From NCBI RefSeq assembly GCF_000378085.1, contig NZ_KB899212.1, positions 1 to 64,000 on the forward strand: a stretch of DNA of 64,000 nucleotides. The letters run 5' to 3'. Under the pieces are notes generated by a model. That model saw only the letters and a list, made by a program, of their open reading frames with translations. It had not been told where the DNA came from and did not search any database. Origin of the DNA: Hoylesella loescheii DSM 19665 = JCM 12249 = ATCC 15930. Lineage in GTDB: Bacteria > Bacteroidota > Bacteroidia > Bacteroidales > Bacteroidaceae. Every line of letters begins with the position of its first letter. Position 1 is the stretch's first letter. Positions 18,221 to 28,800 of the stretch are shown here, in pieces. The translations under genes were made by a program, and so were the position numbers.

Positions 18221-18958
18221 TCAGGCTTCGCTTTCCACTTGCACGCCCGTTTTGCCAAATCGTCTTTGCCGAGCTTGATAGCTGGCGATGGCTTGATGCA
18301 AGTCGACCTCGTTGAAGTCGGGCCAATAGGTGTCGCAGAAGTACAGTTCCGAGTAAGCTATCTGCCAAAGCATGTAGTTAGAGATGCGCAGTTCGCCGCC
18401 CGTGCGTATCAGTAGCTCGGGGTCGGGCATGAAAGCGGTCTCCAACCGTTGGTTCATCAGCTCCTCGGTGATGTCTTCGGGCTGCAGTGTTCCTTGTTTC
18501 ACGTCGCGTGCGATGCTTTGTGCAGCGCGCGTAAGTTCCCATCGCGACGAGTAGCTAAGTGCCACCACCATGGTCATGGCCGTGTTGCGGGCTGTGTGTT
18601 CCATGGTTTCGCGCAGTTTGTCTTGCACCGATTGCGGCAGGCGTTCTATGTCGCCCACCACCTGGAATCGTACATTGTTCTTCATGAAGATCTCGTCTTC
18701 GAGTGAAGAAAGCACCAAACCCATCAGCGCGGCAATCTCCGTTTCGGGCCTACTCCAGTTTTCTGTGGAGAAAGTATATAGCGTTAGGAATTTTACTCCT
18801 AGTCGCACGCACTCCGAAGTGATGCGTCTCACGGTGTCCACACCGGCTTGATGGCCGAAGCTTCTTTCCTTTCCGCGTTCCTTTGCCCATCTTCCGTTGC
18901 CGTCCATAATGATGGCAATGTGTCTGGGTATGCGTTTGATGTCGAGTTCTTGTTCCAT
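18221..18958 (-). CDS. uppS: Isoprenyl transferase (undecaprenyl diphosphate synthase)
   Basis: Makes the C55 lipid carrier for peptidoglycan and polysaccharides. The 245-residue protein has [17 protein letters not shown] with the catalytic Asp in [44 protein letters not shown] and [13 protein letters not shown] complete the cis-prenyltransferase motifs. Its start codon shares a base with the stop of the DUF6089 gene (TAATG), so the two are translationally coupled. Confidence 0.96.
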   Translation of the reverse strand: MEQELDIKRIPRHIAIIMDGNGRWAKERGKERSFGHQAGVDTVRRITSECVRLGVKFLTLYTFSTENWSRPETEIAALMGLVLSSLEDEIFMKNNVRFQVVGDIERLPQSVQDKLRETMEHTARNTAMTMVVALSYSSRWELTRAAQSIARDVKQGTLQPEDITEELMNQRLETAFMPDPELLIRTGGELRISNYMLWQIAYSELYFCDTYWPDFNEVDLHQAIASYQARQRRFGKTGVQVESEA

Positions 18959-19689
18959 TAATCGTCTTTGTTACAGGTTCTGCATTTGGGCATGAAGCTA
19001 TATGTGAGCGACAACGAGATGGCCGAATAGCCGTCTTTGTTTTTGAACATGCCCACGCTACCCACTGTGTAGGGGTCGGCCACGCCGTCCAACTTGTCGC
19101 TCATGGTAAAGTGCATGGCCCACTCCAGCCCAAGGTTCAGCCTGTCGGCCAATTTGTATTTCACGCCCACACCTAAGAAAAGGTTGGCCGTGGCCACGTT
19201 TTTTTCGCCACCGCTAACGTGGGTTAGCCCCAGACCGCCCACGATATAGGGCGTAAGGGGTTGTGCACCGCGATAGTCGCGCCCTGTGCCGTATGGCCAG
19301 AAGTTGTATTCGTAGGCCACGCTCACGTCCACTAGGCGGCGGTTAAAGTGGTAGGGCGATGCCGCGTATGCGGGGTAATAGGTGCTGTTGTTTTGCGACG
19401 AACCTTTTATTTTGCCAGCAAAGCCAGCTAGCCGCAGGTCCATATAGGGGTTTATCACTCGTCGCAGAACCAGTCCGCCCATGGGTTGCGCCCCACGGAA
19501 GATACCCCCATTGAAGTCGCCCAAATAGGTAACCAACCCTAGCGTGCCACCCGCCTCCATGCGATAGAGGGGGTCTTCTTGCGCCATCGCTCCGTAGGGG
19601 AGCGCGACGAGCAGCAGCGTTGCGAGCCAGTTTCTCTTCACCTTATTATATAGATGTACGCGCGCGAGGCTTTTTCGAATTGCAATCAC
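18958..19689 (-). CDS. DUF6089 family outer-membrane-type beta-barrel protein
   Basis: A 243-residue protein with a signal segment ([18 protein letters not shown]) and a small-barrel pattern of alternating strands: [48 protein letters not shown]. This organisation and its place before uppS and bamA fit the DUF6089 family of Bacteroidales. The C-terminus [11 protein letters not shown] contains a Cys-x-x-Cys pair after the last strand. Function is not known; the context suggests the outer membrane. Confidence 0.8.
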   Translation of the reverse strand: MIAIRKSLARVHLYNKVKRNWLATLLLVALPYGAMAQEDPLYRMEAGGTLGLVTYLGDFNGGIFRGAQPMGGLVLRRVINPYMDLRLAGFAGKIKGSSQNNSTYYPAYAASPYHFNRRLVDVSVAYEYNFWPYGTGRDYRGAQPLTPYIVGGLGLTHVSGGEKNVATANLFLGVGVKYKLADRLNLGLEWAMHFTMSDKLDGVADPYTVGSVGMFKNKDGYSAISLSLTYSFMPKCRTCNKDD

Positions 19690-19708
19690 GCCCGCGTTTG
19701 TCGCATTT

Positions 19709-21124
19709 TTAGTTATTGGTCCAACCTACGCTGTTTTTGCGTACGCGCCAAACCTTACCTGTTCCTGCACAAACCAGCCAAATGTGGTTGTCCTTATCCG
19801 CACCCATGGCAAAGTGGGTGGTGCCTGTTGCTATGTCGGTGGGCATTGTATAGATACGGTTGGTATTCCACGACAGTCCGCCATCGGCACTTACATACAC
19901 GTTTTTCAACGCCTGTTCACTGCTGCTTGCGCCCATTCCTGCACCGCCAACGGCTAAGAGAACAGGACCATGGGCCACCACTTGCAGGTTAGACATGCGC
20001 GGAAGTCGGTGTTCAGCCTCCAAGCTATTGTAGTAAACCCACTTTTGGGTAGAGCTTGCTTGGCCGTATTCGTTTACCTTTCCCCACACAACAGGTGCTG
20101 CATCAGTGGGATGAGCGGCACTAGTGCGATTGCCTAGAAGCACTACTTGTTCGGTTTTATCGCTTACCGAGTGATTCCAAACGGCCATGTTGAAGTCTTG
20201 TTGCGGCATGAATGCAGCGTTCGAACCCAAGTTTTCAAGCACAGGCTCAGATGTTCCAGCCTTAGCCAAGTATAGGCTGCTAGCCCCTTTGAGCAGATGC
20301 AGCCCTGCGTTGGATGCTCCAACAAGTTGCGACATGCCTGCGGCATTTACGCCAAAGTCGGTCCAGGTTGTGCCGTTGCTGGACTGCCACACCCTGTTTC
20401 CACTCATCACGTATGTCACCCCATTGAAACTAACGGCGTTTTTCCATGCGCTGGCATCGGGCGAGAACGTTGGCGAGAGCTTGGTCCACGACTTCCCGTC
20501 TGTGATAGACGAGCCGTAAGCCACCGTTCCACTACCATTAGAACCGAAAACCAGTACCATCGAGCCAGCGTTTACAACGCGCAAGCCCTGCAAAGATGCG
20601 AAAGCGGAAACCGTGGTCAATTGATTCCACTTAAAGTCGTTGGGCTTTTGCTTGTGCACACGCACATCTACGGTGTACTTTTGCGAGTACTTTTGCGAGT
20701 TGCTGTATACGACGAAAGTGCGCTCAGAGGTAAAGTCCACGGAGTCTTGCCCGTTTTTGTAGTACGTTATCGAATCGCTGGTGAGGCTTTTCAGTGCAAC
20801 CACGCCCCCGTTTCTTGTTGAGAACGTTCCAACGATTTTCTTCTGGTTCACGCCGTATGGCAGCGAGTCGAGGTTATACACTCGTTTGTTTATCTGGTCG
20901 ATGTAAAAAACGTAGTTCTTGGCATCGAGTTTTCTATGGTAGACACTGTCTTTCTTGCCGTCTTTAGTGGTTGAATCCACCCTCAGGCTTAGTTTCCCAA
21001 GAGTGAAAGCCGTAATTGCCGTATCGTCGTAATAGGTGATGTCCCTGCTATCGTCTTTGAGACAAGATGCAAACACAAAACCCGCCGAGAACAGCAAAGC
21101 GAGAGACCATCGCATTTTTTTCAT
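19709..21124 (-). CDS. DUF6242 family lipoprotein, propeller-like
   Basis: The 471-residue protein carries a lipoprotein signal (MKKMRWSLALLFSAGFVFASC) with the lipobox Cys at residue 21. A cadherin-like N-terminal part (about residues 30-160) is followed by repeated blades of the type W-Q-S-S-N-G-T-T-W-T-D-F and V-S-A-D-G-G-L-S-W-N. This is a sialidase- or BNR-like propeller pattern. Such proteins are placed on the periplasmic or outer face. It is the most upstream gene of the envelope block here, 19 bases before DUF6089. Confidence 0.8.
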   Translation of the reverse strand: MKKMRWSLALLFSAGFVFASCLKDDSRDITYYDDTAITAFTLGKLSLRVDSTTKDGKKDSVYHRKLDAKNYVFYIDQINKRVYNLDSLPYGVNQKKIVGTFSTRNGGVVALKSLTSDSITYYKNGQDSVDFTSERTFVVYSNSQKYSQKYTVDVRVHKQKPNDFKWNQLTTVSAFASLQGLRVVNAGSMVLVFGSNGSGTVAYGSSITDGKSWTKLSPTFSPDASAWKNAVSFNGVTYVMSGNRVWQSSNGTTWTDFGVNAAGMSQLVGASNAGLHLLKGASSLYLAKAGTSEPVLENLGSNAAFMPQQDFNMAVWNHSVSDKTEQVVLLGNRTSAAHPTDAAPVVWGKVNEYGQASSTQKWVYYNSLEAEHRLPRMSNLQVVAHGPVLLAVGGAGMGASSSEQALKNVYVSADGGLSWNTNRIYTMPTDIATGTTHFAMGADKDNHIWLVCAGTGKVWRVRKNSVGWTNN

Positions 21125-21440
21125 TCCGCTTTTGAATTAATTTTAGCTGCAAATTTAGTGAGAATTCCTCAAATAAACTGCCTTTTGTTCGCTTTATTGT
21201 GCAAAATATGATAAACGCGCTGTTTTTTTAAGGTATTTTACGTGGTTGGGTGGATATTGGTTGATAGTCGCCTTGCCACATCTGCCTTTCGGCTTTCCAT
21301 TTTTCGGCAAGTCAAACGTGTAAGGGCAAACCCGCCCAAAAGTCTTTGTGGCAATATAAAAAACGACGTTAGAGGTTTCCGGTTTTCAGCCCCTTAACCC
21401 CGAAAAATCACCTTTCGCAGCGGCATTTTTAAGTGGATAT

Positions 21441-21572
21441 GCCGTACAAGACGTCTTGTACGGCGGCTACAAACGAGTTGTAGTCACGCTACAAGTGCTT
21501 TGTAGTGCCGCTACAACTGCTTTGTAGTGACACTACAGACCTTTTGTAGCCACACTACAAGCTAGCTTGTAG
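21441..21572. repeat. 22-bp periodic array of inverted half-sites (CTACAA/TTGTAG type)
   Basis: CTACAA begins at 21467, 21489, 21511 and 21555, with CTACAG at 21533. TTGTAG begins at 21478, 21500, 21522, 21544 and 21567. Same-type sites are 22 bp apart (last step 23) and opposite sites alternate every 11 bp. A perfect 24-bp palindrome, GCCGTACAAGAC with its complement, opens the array at 21441-21464. The array lies in the 21125-21605 gap, just 3' of the flavin reductase gene. The rest of this gap shows no gene. Confidence 0.88.
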
Positions 21573-21605
21573 CATAGCGGCAATCGTAAAACGCACCGCT
21601 GGGGG

Positions 21606-22166
21606 TTATTCTCCCTTGAACGTTCGTCCCGTCTTTACGGCATCACCCAGCACCTTTCCCGTTGCCAAATACTTGTGGGTAGGCATCTCGAAGAGCACGG
21701 GTTTAAGGCGTTCGTAGTTAATTTGGCCCTTCTCGTCAAGCATTTCGTCCTCAACATAGGTGTTGACGATGGTGCAGAAGAAATTTACATAGCCGTCGAC
21801 CTCGTATACATCAAACACCTCGCACTCCATTGCCAGTGGACTGGCATTGACGATGGGTGTGCCGTTCGCACCCATCTCGTAGTCGAAAACGGCAGACTTG
21901 TCGGTCTTATTCGCACTAACGATGCCCGTATAATCGGCTGCGGGAAGCATCGCTTCATCAACGATGTTGACAGAAAGTTTACTTGTCTTGCGTATCAGTG
22001 CCGTGCTGTAATGGCTCGCGTGGATGCTAAGCGACAGCTTGTTTTGGCTCAATATGCCCACGTGGGCAATGAGTATCCAGTTTGGTTTGGCGTCTTCTTT
22101 GAGTGTTCCCACAACGGTTACCGGTGCGGGATATAAGGCCAGCTTGGGCCCGATATTCTTTTTCAT
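21606..22166 (-). CDS. Flavin reductase family protein (FMN-binding split barrel)
   Basis: A 186-residue protein resembling flavin reductase-like FMN-binding proteins. Its N-terminal LYPAPVTVVGTLKEDAKPNWILIAHVGILS is the flavin-binding start of the fold. SIHASHYSTALIRKTSKLSVNIV and SPLAMECEVFDVYEVDGYVNFFCTIVNTYVED are the later strands. It may reduce FMN or act as a flavin-dependent oxidoreductase; the partner is unknown. It stands alone between two intergenic regions. Confidence 0.85.
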   Translation of the reverse strand: MKKNIGPKLALYPAPVTVVGTLKEDAKPNWILIAHVGILSQNKLSLSIHASHYSTALIRKTSKLSVNIVDEAMLPAADYTGIVSANKTDKSAVFDYEMGANGTPIVNASPLAMECEVFDVYEVDGYVNFFCTIVNTYVEDEMLDEKGQINYERLKPVLFEMPTHKYLATGKVLGDAVKTGRTFKGE

Positions 22167-22384
22167 ACTTTATTATCCCTATTTTTGCAGGTTATCATCT
22201 GCATTGTTTTCTATAAATTGAATTCTACACGCAAAGTTATCATTATTTTTTGATAATCCCGCCATATACAGCGTGGTAAGTTTTTCATACGTTGCGCATT
22301 TAGTTGTGGGTGGTGTTTAATTAAGGCTTAATAACTAAAAGAGTCGAGATGAACTTGCGATTAACATTTTTTACCGCTTAAAAC

Positions 22385-22415
22385 AATAAACGAAAGGATA
22401 ATTTTCTTAAATTTG
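22385..22415 (+). promoter_or_regulatory. Possible promoter for the giant-gene operon
   Basis: TAAATTTG at 22408-22415 fits the Bacteroidetes -7 element. The -33 position holds CAAT instead of TTTG, so the match is partial. If used, the leader would be about 420 bases long. Confidence 0.35.
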
Positions 22416-22419
22416 CCAC

Positions 22420-22841
22420 AGGTATAGCTTTTCTATCAAACAAGCATACATTATCTTTATACATGAACGCCAAGGCGTTCCTATTGTTGTATAGGCCGTC
22501 GGGCCGAACGCAAGGGAACGGACGTTATTACATCCGCAGGATAGCCAGCGGCACAACACTCCATGTTGAACGAAGCCATAGTGAGGGCGATACGTATTGA
22601 CAGGAGTTCTCAAACGCATTTTGAAAACTTTATTATGGCCATTTCCAAAACGCCAAATCTACATTCTGTTTGCCGCTTTGCGGCTAAAGTCGTTTATGCC
22701 TATAGCAAAAACGCAGCAGCCAACGACGTGAAGTTGTAGTCCCCTTTTCATAAGAAAGGGCATGGCGCAGCAGTATGTATAACCTGAGAGCAGCGGCCTC
22801 TTGGAGCGACCATAAATCGATAACGCTAATCTAGACGAAAG
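22420..22841 (+). other. Long hairpin-rich leader upstream of the giant-gene operon
   Basis: No gene is supported. Several inverted repeats are visible: GAACGCC-AA-GGCGTTC at 22465-22480; GCCGC-ttt-GCGGC near 22671-22683; CCCCTTTT against AAAGGG near 22741-22759. CGTTCC at about 22476 can also pair with GGAACG at about 22515. The minus-strand 70-codon frame at 22407-22619 crosses these hairpins and is not accepted as a gene. The region could be a structured leader or an unrelated repeat. Confidence 0.35.
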
Positions 22842-25800
22842 ATGAGTGATACAGGAAAATCCAATGCCAACTTGGCAATGACGAAAATTATTAGTTTGCT
22901 TGAGAAGACCCGCGATGCGTTGCTGGCCGATCTTGAGAGTGAGTTCGTATGTGTTCGCACGGCTATTGACGATTTTGAAGCCAAGCAAAAAAATCAAACC
23001 GACCTCAAAAAATGCTTGGATAACATCTCCTCGTCCAGCGAGTTGTTTGCCCTACAAACCAATATTATCAATGGTATCTTTGCCCGCTTGGGATTTGAGT
23101 TGGCCAATAAGGAGGGCGTGGAGCAGATTAGAGGTCTTGTTACGAAAATGTTCGAAGCTGTAGACGCGCTTGTGGGCGCCTGTAAGACGGCTGTAGGATC
23201 GTCGGCAGGCGACCTCTTCGGTCTTATGCAGACAGGTGGAGAGCTGTTTAAGTCGGTAAAGAAATTGCTTGATTCTGTGAAAGCGTTTGAAGCAGACACC
23301 ATTGCTAAAGTGCTTAACGATAATGCAGAGCAGGCGGAAAAAATTATTAAAGACTTCGACCTCAAAGGCTTTGCAGGGCGTGTGCTCGACCACGTGTTCA
23401 TTGTTTTGCTTAAAAACGCCCGTACGGTGTTTGCAGACGAGATCGCTTTTGTGCGCATGAAGGCCAGCGGCATTGTTACAGACGCAGGAAAAGGCCTTGA
23501 TGAGGCGAGGAAAAACCTGGAAAGCCAAATCAATAGCTTAGGTAATGAAGCGCAAAATATGGCACAGGCACTGTTTGGTGATGTGCAAAGAGAGGTGGAA
23601 GACCTGTATGCGCGCTTGTCGGGCGAGGCAAGGAAGGCCCTTAACGACATGAAGCCTAACGACAACATCTATCAAACCCTTTCGGATGGATTGTCTAAAA
23701 CATACGCCATACTAAGCTTCTTAGGCATTATTGGTCCTAAAACCATTGAGTTGCATGTTCCTAAGAGATTGGTAAACGCCCTTAACAATGCCCAAAAAGG
23801 CATAAACACAGTTTCCGAAGAAATAGCCAAAGCAGCAACGGCAGCAGACGGGAAACTGAAAAAGGCCGAAGAAATGGGCCGTGAGGGTATAGAGGCCGTA
23901 AACGAGAAAACCAAGAAAATGTCTGAATTGCTGGGTGGCGACCTGAGTATCTCTACCAATTTGCTCAACCTTTCGCAATTCAGCATGCTAAGTTTTGTGC
24001 GCGATGTGCAAGCGGGTGTTGGAAAAGAAATAGACAAGCTTGCAGACTTAACGAAGCTTACCTATCCCATCGAGGTGGTGGAGATAAAATGGGATGTGCT
24101 AGACGACCTTTTTGCGCACCCCTTAGATTATCTGAAGCGCCTTTATCCCATTGAAAACATTGACGACGCACAAGCTCTAGTGGCCAAGGTAATGGACTTA
24201 GCACGGCAGTTTAACCCCGATATCCCCGACTTCGCTTCGCTTCGCAGCATGCTCGAAACATTGGTTCGCAACCTTGCCGAAAAGGTTCTGACTACGGTGG
24301 GCGAAGCTAAGAAAGAATTGTGGAACAAGATACGACCCATCATTACCACCATACGTAAGATTATCGACATGTTACGCGAATTGGCCGAGACCATGCAGCG
24401 CGACATGGACGCGATGGTGGAAGAGGCCATAGCTTGCTTAGACACGGCACTGAACATCGTGGGCAACGAGTTGAGTGCTGCTTACGACAAAGGTGCACGT
24501 TTTGAAAAAGACCTGGAGGCATTGCTTACCGAGGCTGCAAACAACGCTTGGAAAGGTGCGAAAGACGAGGTTAAGGAGGCGCGCAAGGCCGTATTGAGGC
24601 ATGTGCCTAAGGTAAAGGTGTCGCCCGCAGAGAAGGAATTGTTTGATGAAGTGTTGGTTGGCGCCGTTAAAGACGTGCTGAAAAAATGGCAAGTGCCTAA
24701 TCCCGAGTCGGTGGCTGATAAGCTTGCGAAGGCTGCCAACACCGAAATAAGGGCATGGGGAAGCGGTGTGTACACCCACATGCATAAGGCTTTAAGTAAG
24801 CGAGCATGGGAAAATAGACTGAAAACGGCCCTTATGCAGCTTAAGGCAGAATTGAGAAAAGACCTCAATACGATTTCTGTCGATGGCATTGGGGCAGGTG
24901 TGCAAACCAATAACCTTGCTACGCTGTTGTCGCCACATACTGTTAAGCAGCTCTCGGGCAACATGGAGAAAAAGCTTTCGCAAATAAAGAGCGAGCTAAG
25001 TCTAACCGACTACGTAAACATCGTTACCAAGGCGGCCAACGAAGTGATTGTACCCAATCCCGAACGCTATTATATGGGTTTCCGCCAATGCGTCGATACA
25101 ATTGTGGCAAACTGTAAAGCGCAGATTCCTGATATCAAAGCGGACGATATTGACCGATTTGCCAAAGACCTAGCCGAGGCCATTTGGCAGCGTGTAAAGC
25201 AAAAAATATTTATGCCTTACGTGCGCGAGATTACCGCGACAGTAACGAGCACGCTGCGCTTGATTATCAGACAGCGGTTGCAACAGGTGGTAAAGGGACT
25301 CGACGGCATGGTGAAGGACGCCATGAACTTGGCAAGCGATGCCAAGAAAACGGCTGGCGAGGTGGTAGACCTTGTTGCGGAAGGTGTGAGTGTTGCGGAA
25401 AAGCTTTTGGAATCACAAGCGCTAACGGCGCTGAAAGAGGCCAAAGACACGGGTCAAAGGGTGTTGAAGTTTATCAACGAGAAAACGGGCGTAACGATAA
25501 ACGTGGATATTCCAGAGGCATACGTTGTATGGTTTGGCAAGGTTGTAGATGCCACCATCGTGTTTGCTACGTCGCCTATGGGGTATAAAGACATCTTTAC
25601 CCTTGTTATGAGCTTGTATAAAGGGTTGCCAAACGAGGTGCACAAGTACATCGACGACGTGCTGCCCAGCATCCCCGACAACGACTTTACACAATATGTA
25701 CGCAATATAGACTACCAATACGACCTGGAAAGTAAGTTCCTCTTGGCCACTTTGGTAAATCTAACCGACGTGAAAGCAGCTAATGCAAATAAAACGGCTA

Positions 25801-28800
25801 GCTTAGATACTTCGCTATTGGTGCAGCTTTGCACCTTTGTGGGCGAAGACAAGGAGGAAAAACGGCCCGCCATATTCTTCCACGTCATGCTCAAAGGCGA
25901 CCTTGCTGCCACGTTTAAGTTAGGCAAGAACCATACACTAGCTTTGCAAGCGCAACTGCAAGCAGGTAGAGTGGAGGTTGGAGCAATAGATAAAGATACG
26001 ATAGATGCCCTGCAAAGCGGATTTGGATTTAATGTGACCAAAGGATGGAAGGTAAATAATGTTACCAAATGGGATAAGATTTGCGCCATGTTTGTTGCCA
26101 AATTTGCCCGCAATGCAGATGCTCCGCCTTTGAAACTGTTTGATACCAAGTATCTCGCAGCAAGCATCGACAACTATCCGCAGCTGCTATATCTGGGCTA
26201 TGCCAACACTTGTAGTGAGGCCATTGGCGGAACTGGCCTTAGCATAGCACCCAAAACGCACGAAAGCAACAAGTTGATGTTTGGCTATCTAGGTGCCATA
26301 AAGGGCGCTAAGGTTGTGCTGAAGCTTAGTGAGGTGGAACTGTTGAAAACGTTCTTGAAAGACGATTTCACGATGGATTTCGACACCTATCTGTGGTTTG
26401 ACCTGCAAGAGGGGCTCGACTTTGGTGGAAATGCACGCCTAAAATTAAGGTTCGACCTTAACGGTAAGACGTTAGGGCCAGTGCGTTTCAACCACTTCGA
26501 CATCGACTTTGGTCCAAAACCCGAAGTTGCCGGCACGCTAGCGCTGAACGTAAAGAGTACGTTCCAGATAAACTTCGCTAGTGTGGTGACCATGGCGTTA
26601 GAAGATTTGGGCGTAGGGCTTGACGTTAATTACCGTAAACCAGACGGAAGTGTAGGCGACTGGGACTTGTCGGCACAGCTGGCTTTGCCCACAGGCCTAG
26701 GCATAACCATTGATAACGCTGCCGTGAAAGGTGGTGGAATAATCTCGATAAATAAAGAAACGGGCGAGTTTTTCGGTGCGGTAGAGCTCAATATCGTGAA
26801 GCTATTTGCCGTGTCGGGCTTTGTCTTGTGCGACACAGGTTCGAAACCTGGCCACGATTTTAGTCTTGTGGTGCTCATCAGCACACGTTTTACGCCTGGC
26901 ATCCCCTTAGGTTTGGGATTCAGTCTTACGGGCGTTGGCGGTTGTTTGGGCTTGAACAGGGAAATCAGTCGCGAAGGAATGGTGCAGAGTGTGCGCCAAG
27001 GAACGCTTGGAAGCGTATTCTTTGTAGAGAACCTTTCGAACCATCTGGCCGAGATGAAGGCTTCGGTTATGACCCTGTTCCCAGCCAAGAAGGGTCAGTT
27101 CTTCTTTGGTTTGCTGGCCCAGATAAGCTACGAACCCATTTTAAAATGCGACTTCGGACTGCTGTTGCAGTTGCCGTCGCCCACCGAAATACTCATCGTT
27201 GGCGGACTGAAAGTGTCGTTGCCAAAGCTCGACAAGATAATCCGCATCAACGTGTTCTTCGCTGGCGGCATAAGGTTTGAAGAGGGAATGTGGTTCGATG
27301 CAGCCCTTGTAGACTCGCAGATTGTGGGTCTGACGCTCGAAGGAGAAATGGCCTTCCGCCTTAACTGGGGTGGTCCGAACAAGGGTTTCTTGCTTTCTGT
27401 TGGTGGTTTCCATCCCGCCTATAAGCCCGAACCAGGTCTTATGGTGAGTAACATGAAGCGCATGGCCGTGAAGCTAGACTATAAGATCGTGCGCATGTCA
27501 TTAGAAAGCTATCTTGCCATTACCAGTAACACCTTCCAAATAGGTGCGCGGCTCGACATCAACGTAGGTTGGAAGCGATTCGGTTTACATGGCTATGCGG
27601 GCTTCGATGCCCTGTTCCAGTTCGATCCTTTCCGCTTCGTATTCACGGCGGTTGCAGGTATGAGCGTGCGTGTGGGCAGTTGGAATGTTGCAAGCGTACA
27701 CTTGTCACTCGACGTGGAAGGTCCTGCACCATGGAAGATAAAGGGCAAGGCTTCGTTCCGCATTATCTTCAAGATAAATGTAGACTTCAACCTTACATGG
27801 GGAAATAATGCCGATCCGATTGAGGCAAAAACTATCGAGGTGTGGCCTTTGTTGGAAGCAGAATACGAAAAGGCAAGCAATTGGTTGATAACCAACACCG
27901 ATATGGTAGACAATCTTGTAAGGTTTGTTGATCAGAAGAACGACGACGAGAACCTGCAAGTGTTGCAACCCACAGGTAAGATCACCTTCAACCAGACCGC
28001 TGTGCCGATGAAAACCGTACACGAGAGCAACAACCTACTTGCACTCGACAAGATGGAGAAATGCAACGACGCACTGCCCATCGACTGTGTAAGTCTTGAA
28101 GTGCAGCAGGTGAGCTTTGGATCGAACGCTAACCCAGAGCAGTGCGAGTTTAAACGTGGAAAGGGCTTTGTTGACGAGCAAAACGATTTCGCACCTTCGC
28201 TTTATCGCGAACTCTCTGTAGATGATAAGATTAAAGCGCCATCGTACATTAAATGCAACAGCGGATTTACGATTGATGGCATGAACGAGGGACATCCCGC
28301 ATTTGACGAAAATAGTAAAAGGGTGATGGAGAACAGTATAAAATACGAGACATGGAAAAAGAAGGGGGTTGTCGTTTCATACGCTGAGAAGGTGCGCAAC
28401 GATAAGGCGTTTCGAACCCGTAAGATAGAACTTGACAATGGCGTGGACAAAAAGATAGAGCGCATAGACAAGTTAGAAGGAAAAGACATTGAGTTTACCC
28501 CCAAACCCAAAATGAAACTGGCTGGCATTCCTGTGAAAGCCTTCATTGGAAAGAATAATATAGAACGGCTGACACAAGGTACGGAGAAAGAGATGACGAA
28601 CATTCGCCATAAACCATCCACATGGCGACATGCCGCTGCTTTTGAGAAGTTGGTGATAAAAGACTCTGATCTGCTGAGCAACGTTCAGCTTTGTGAAGAC
28701 GGCTTAGCAGTAAAGGGCGACGGAAGTGTTGTTGGCTATTTCTCGCCCAAGGAGGTGGAGGATTTGGTGAATGAAAAACTAGGTGTGCTAGGTAGACTGA

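Noticed and set aside
22407..22619. 70-codon minus-strand frame
   Set aside because: It overlaps several hairpins and the predicted promoter; composition looks like translated structured DNA.
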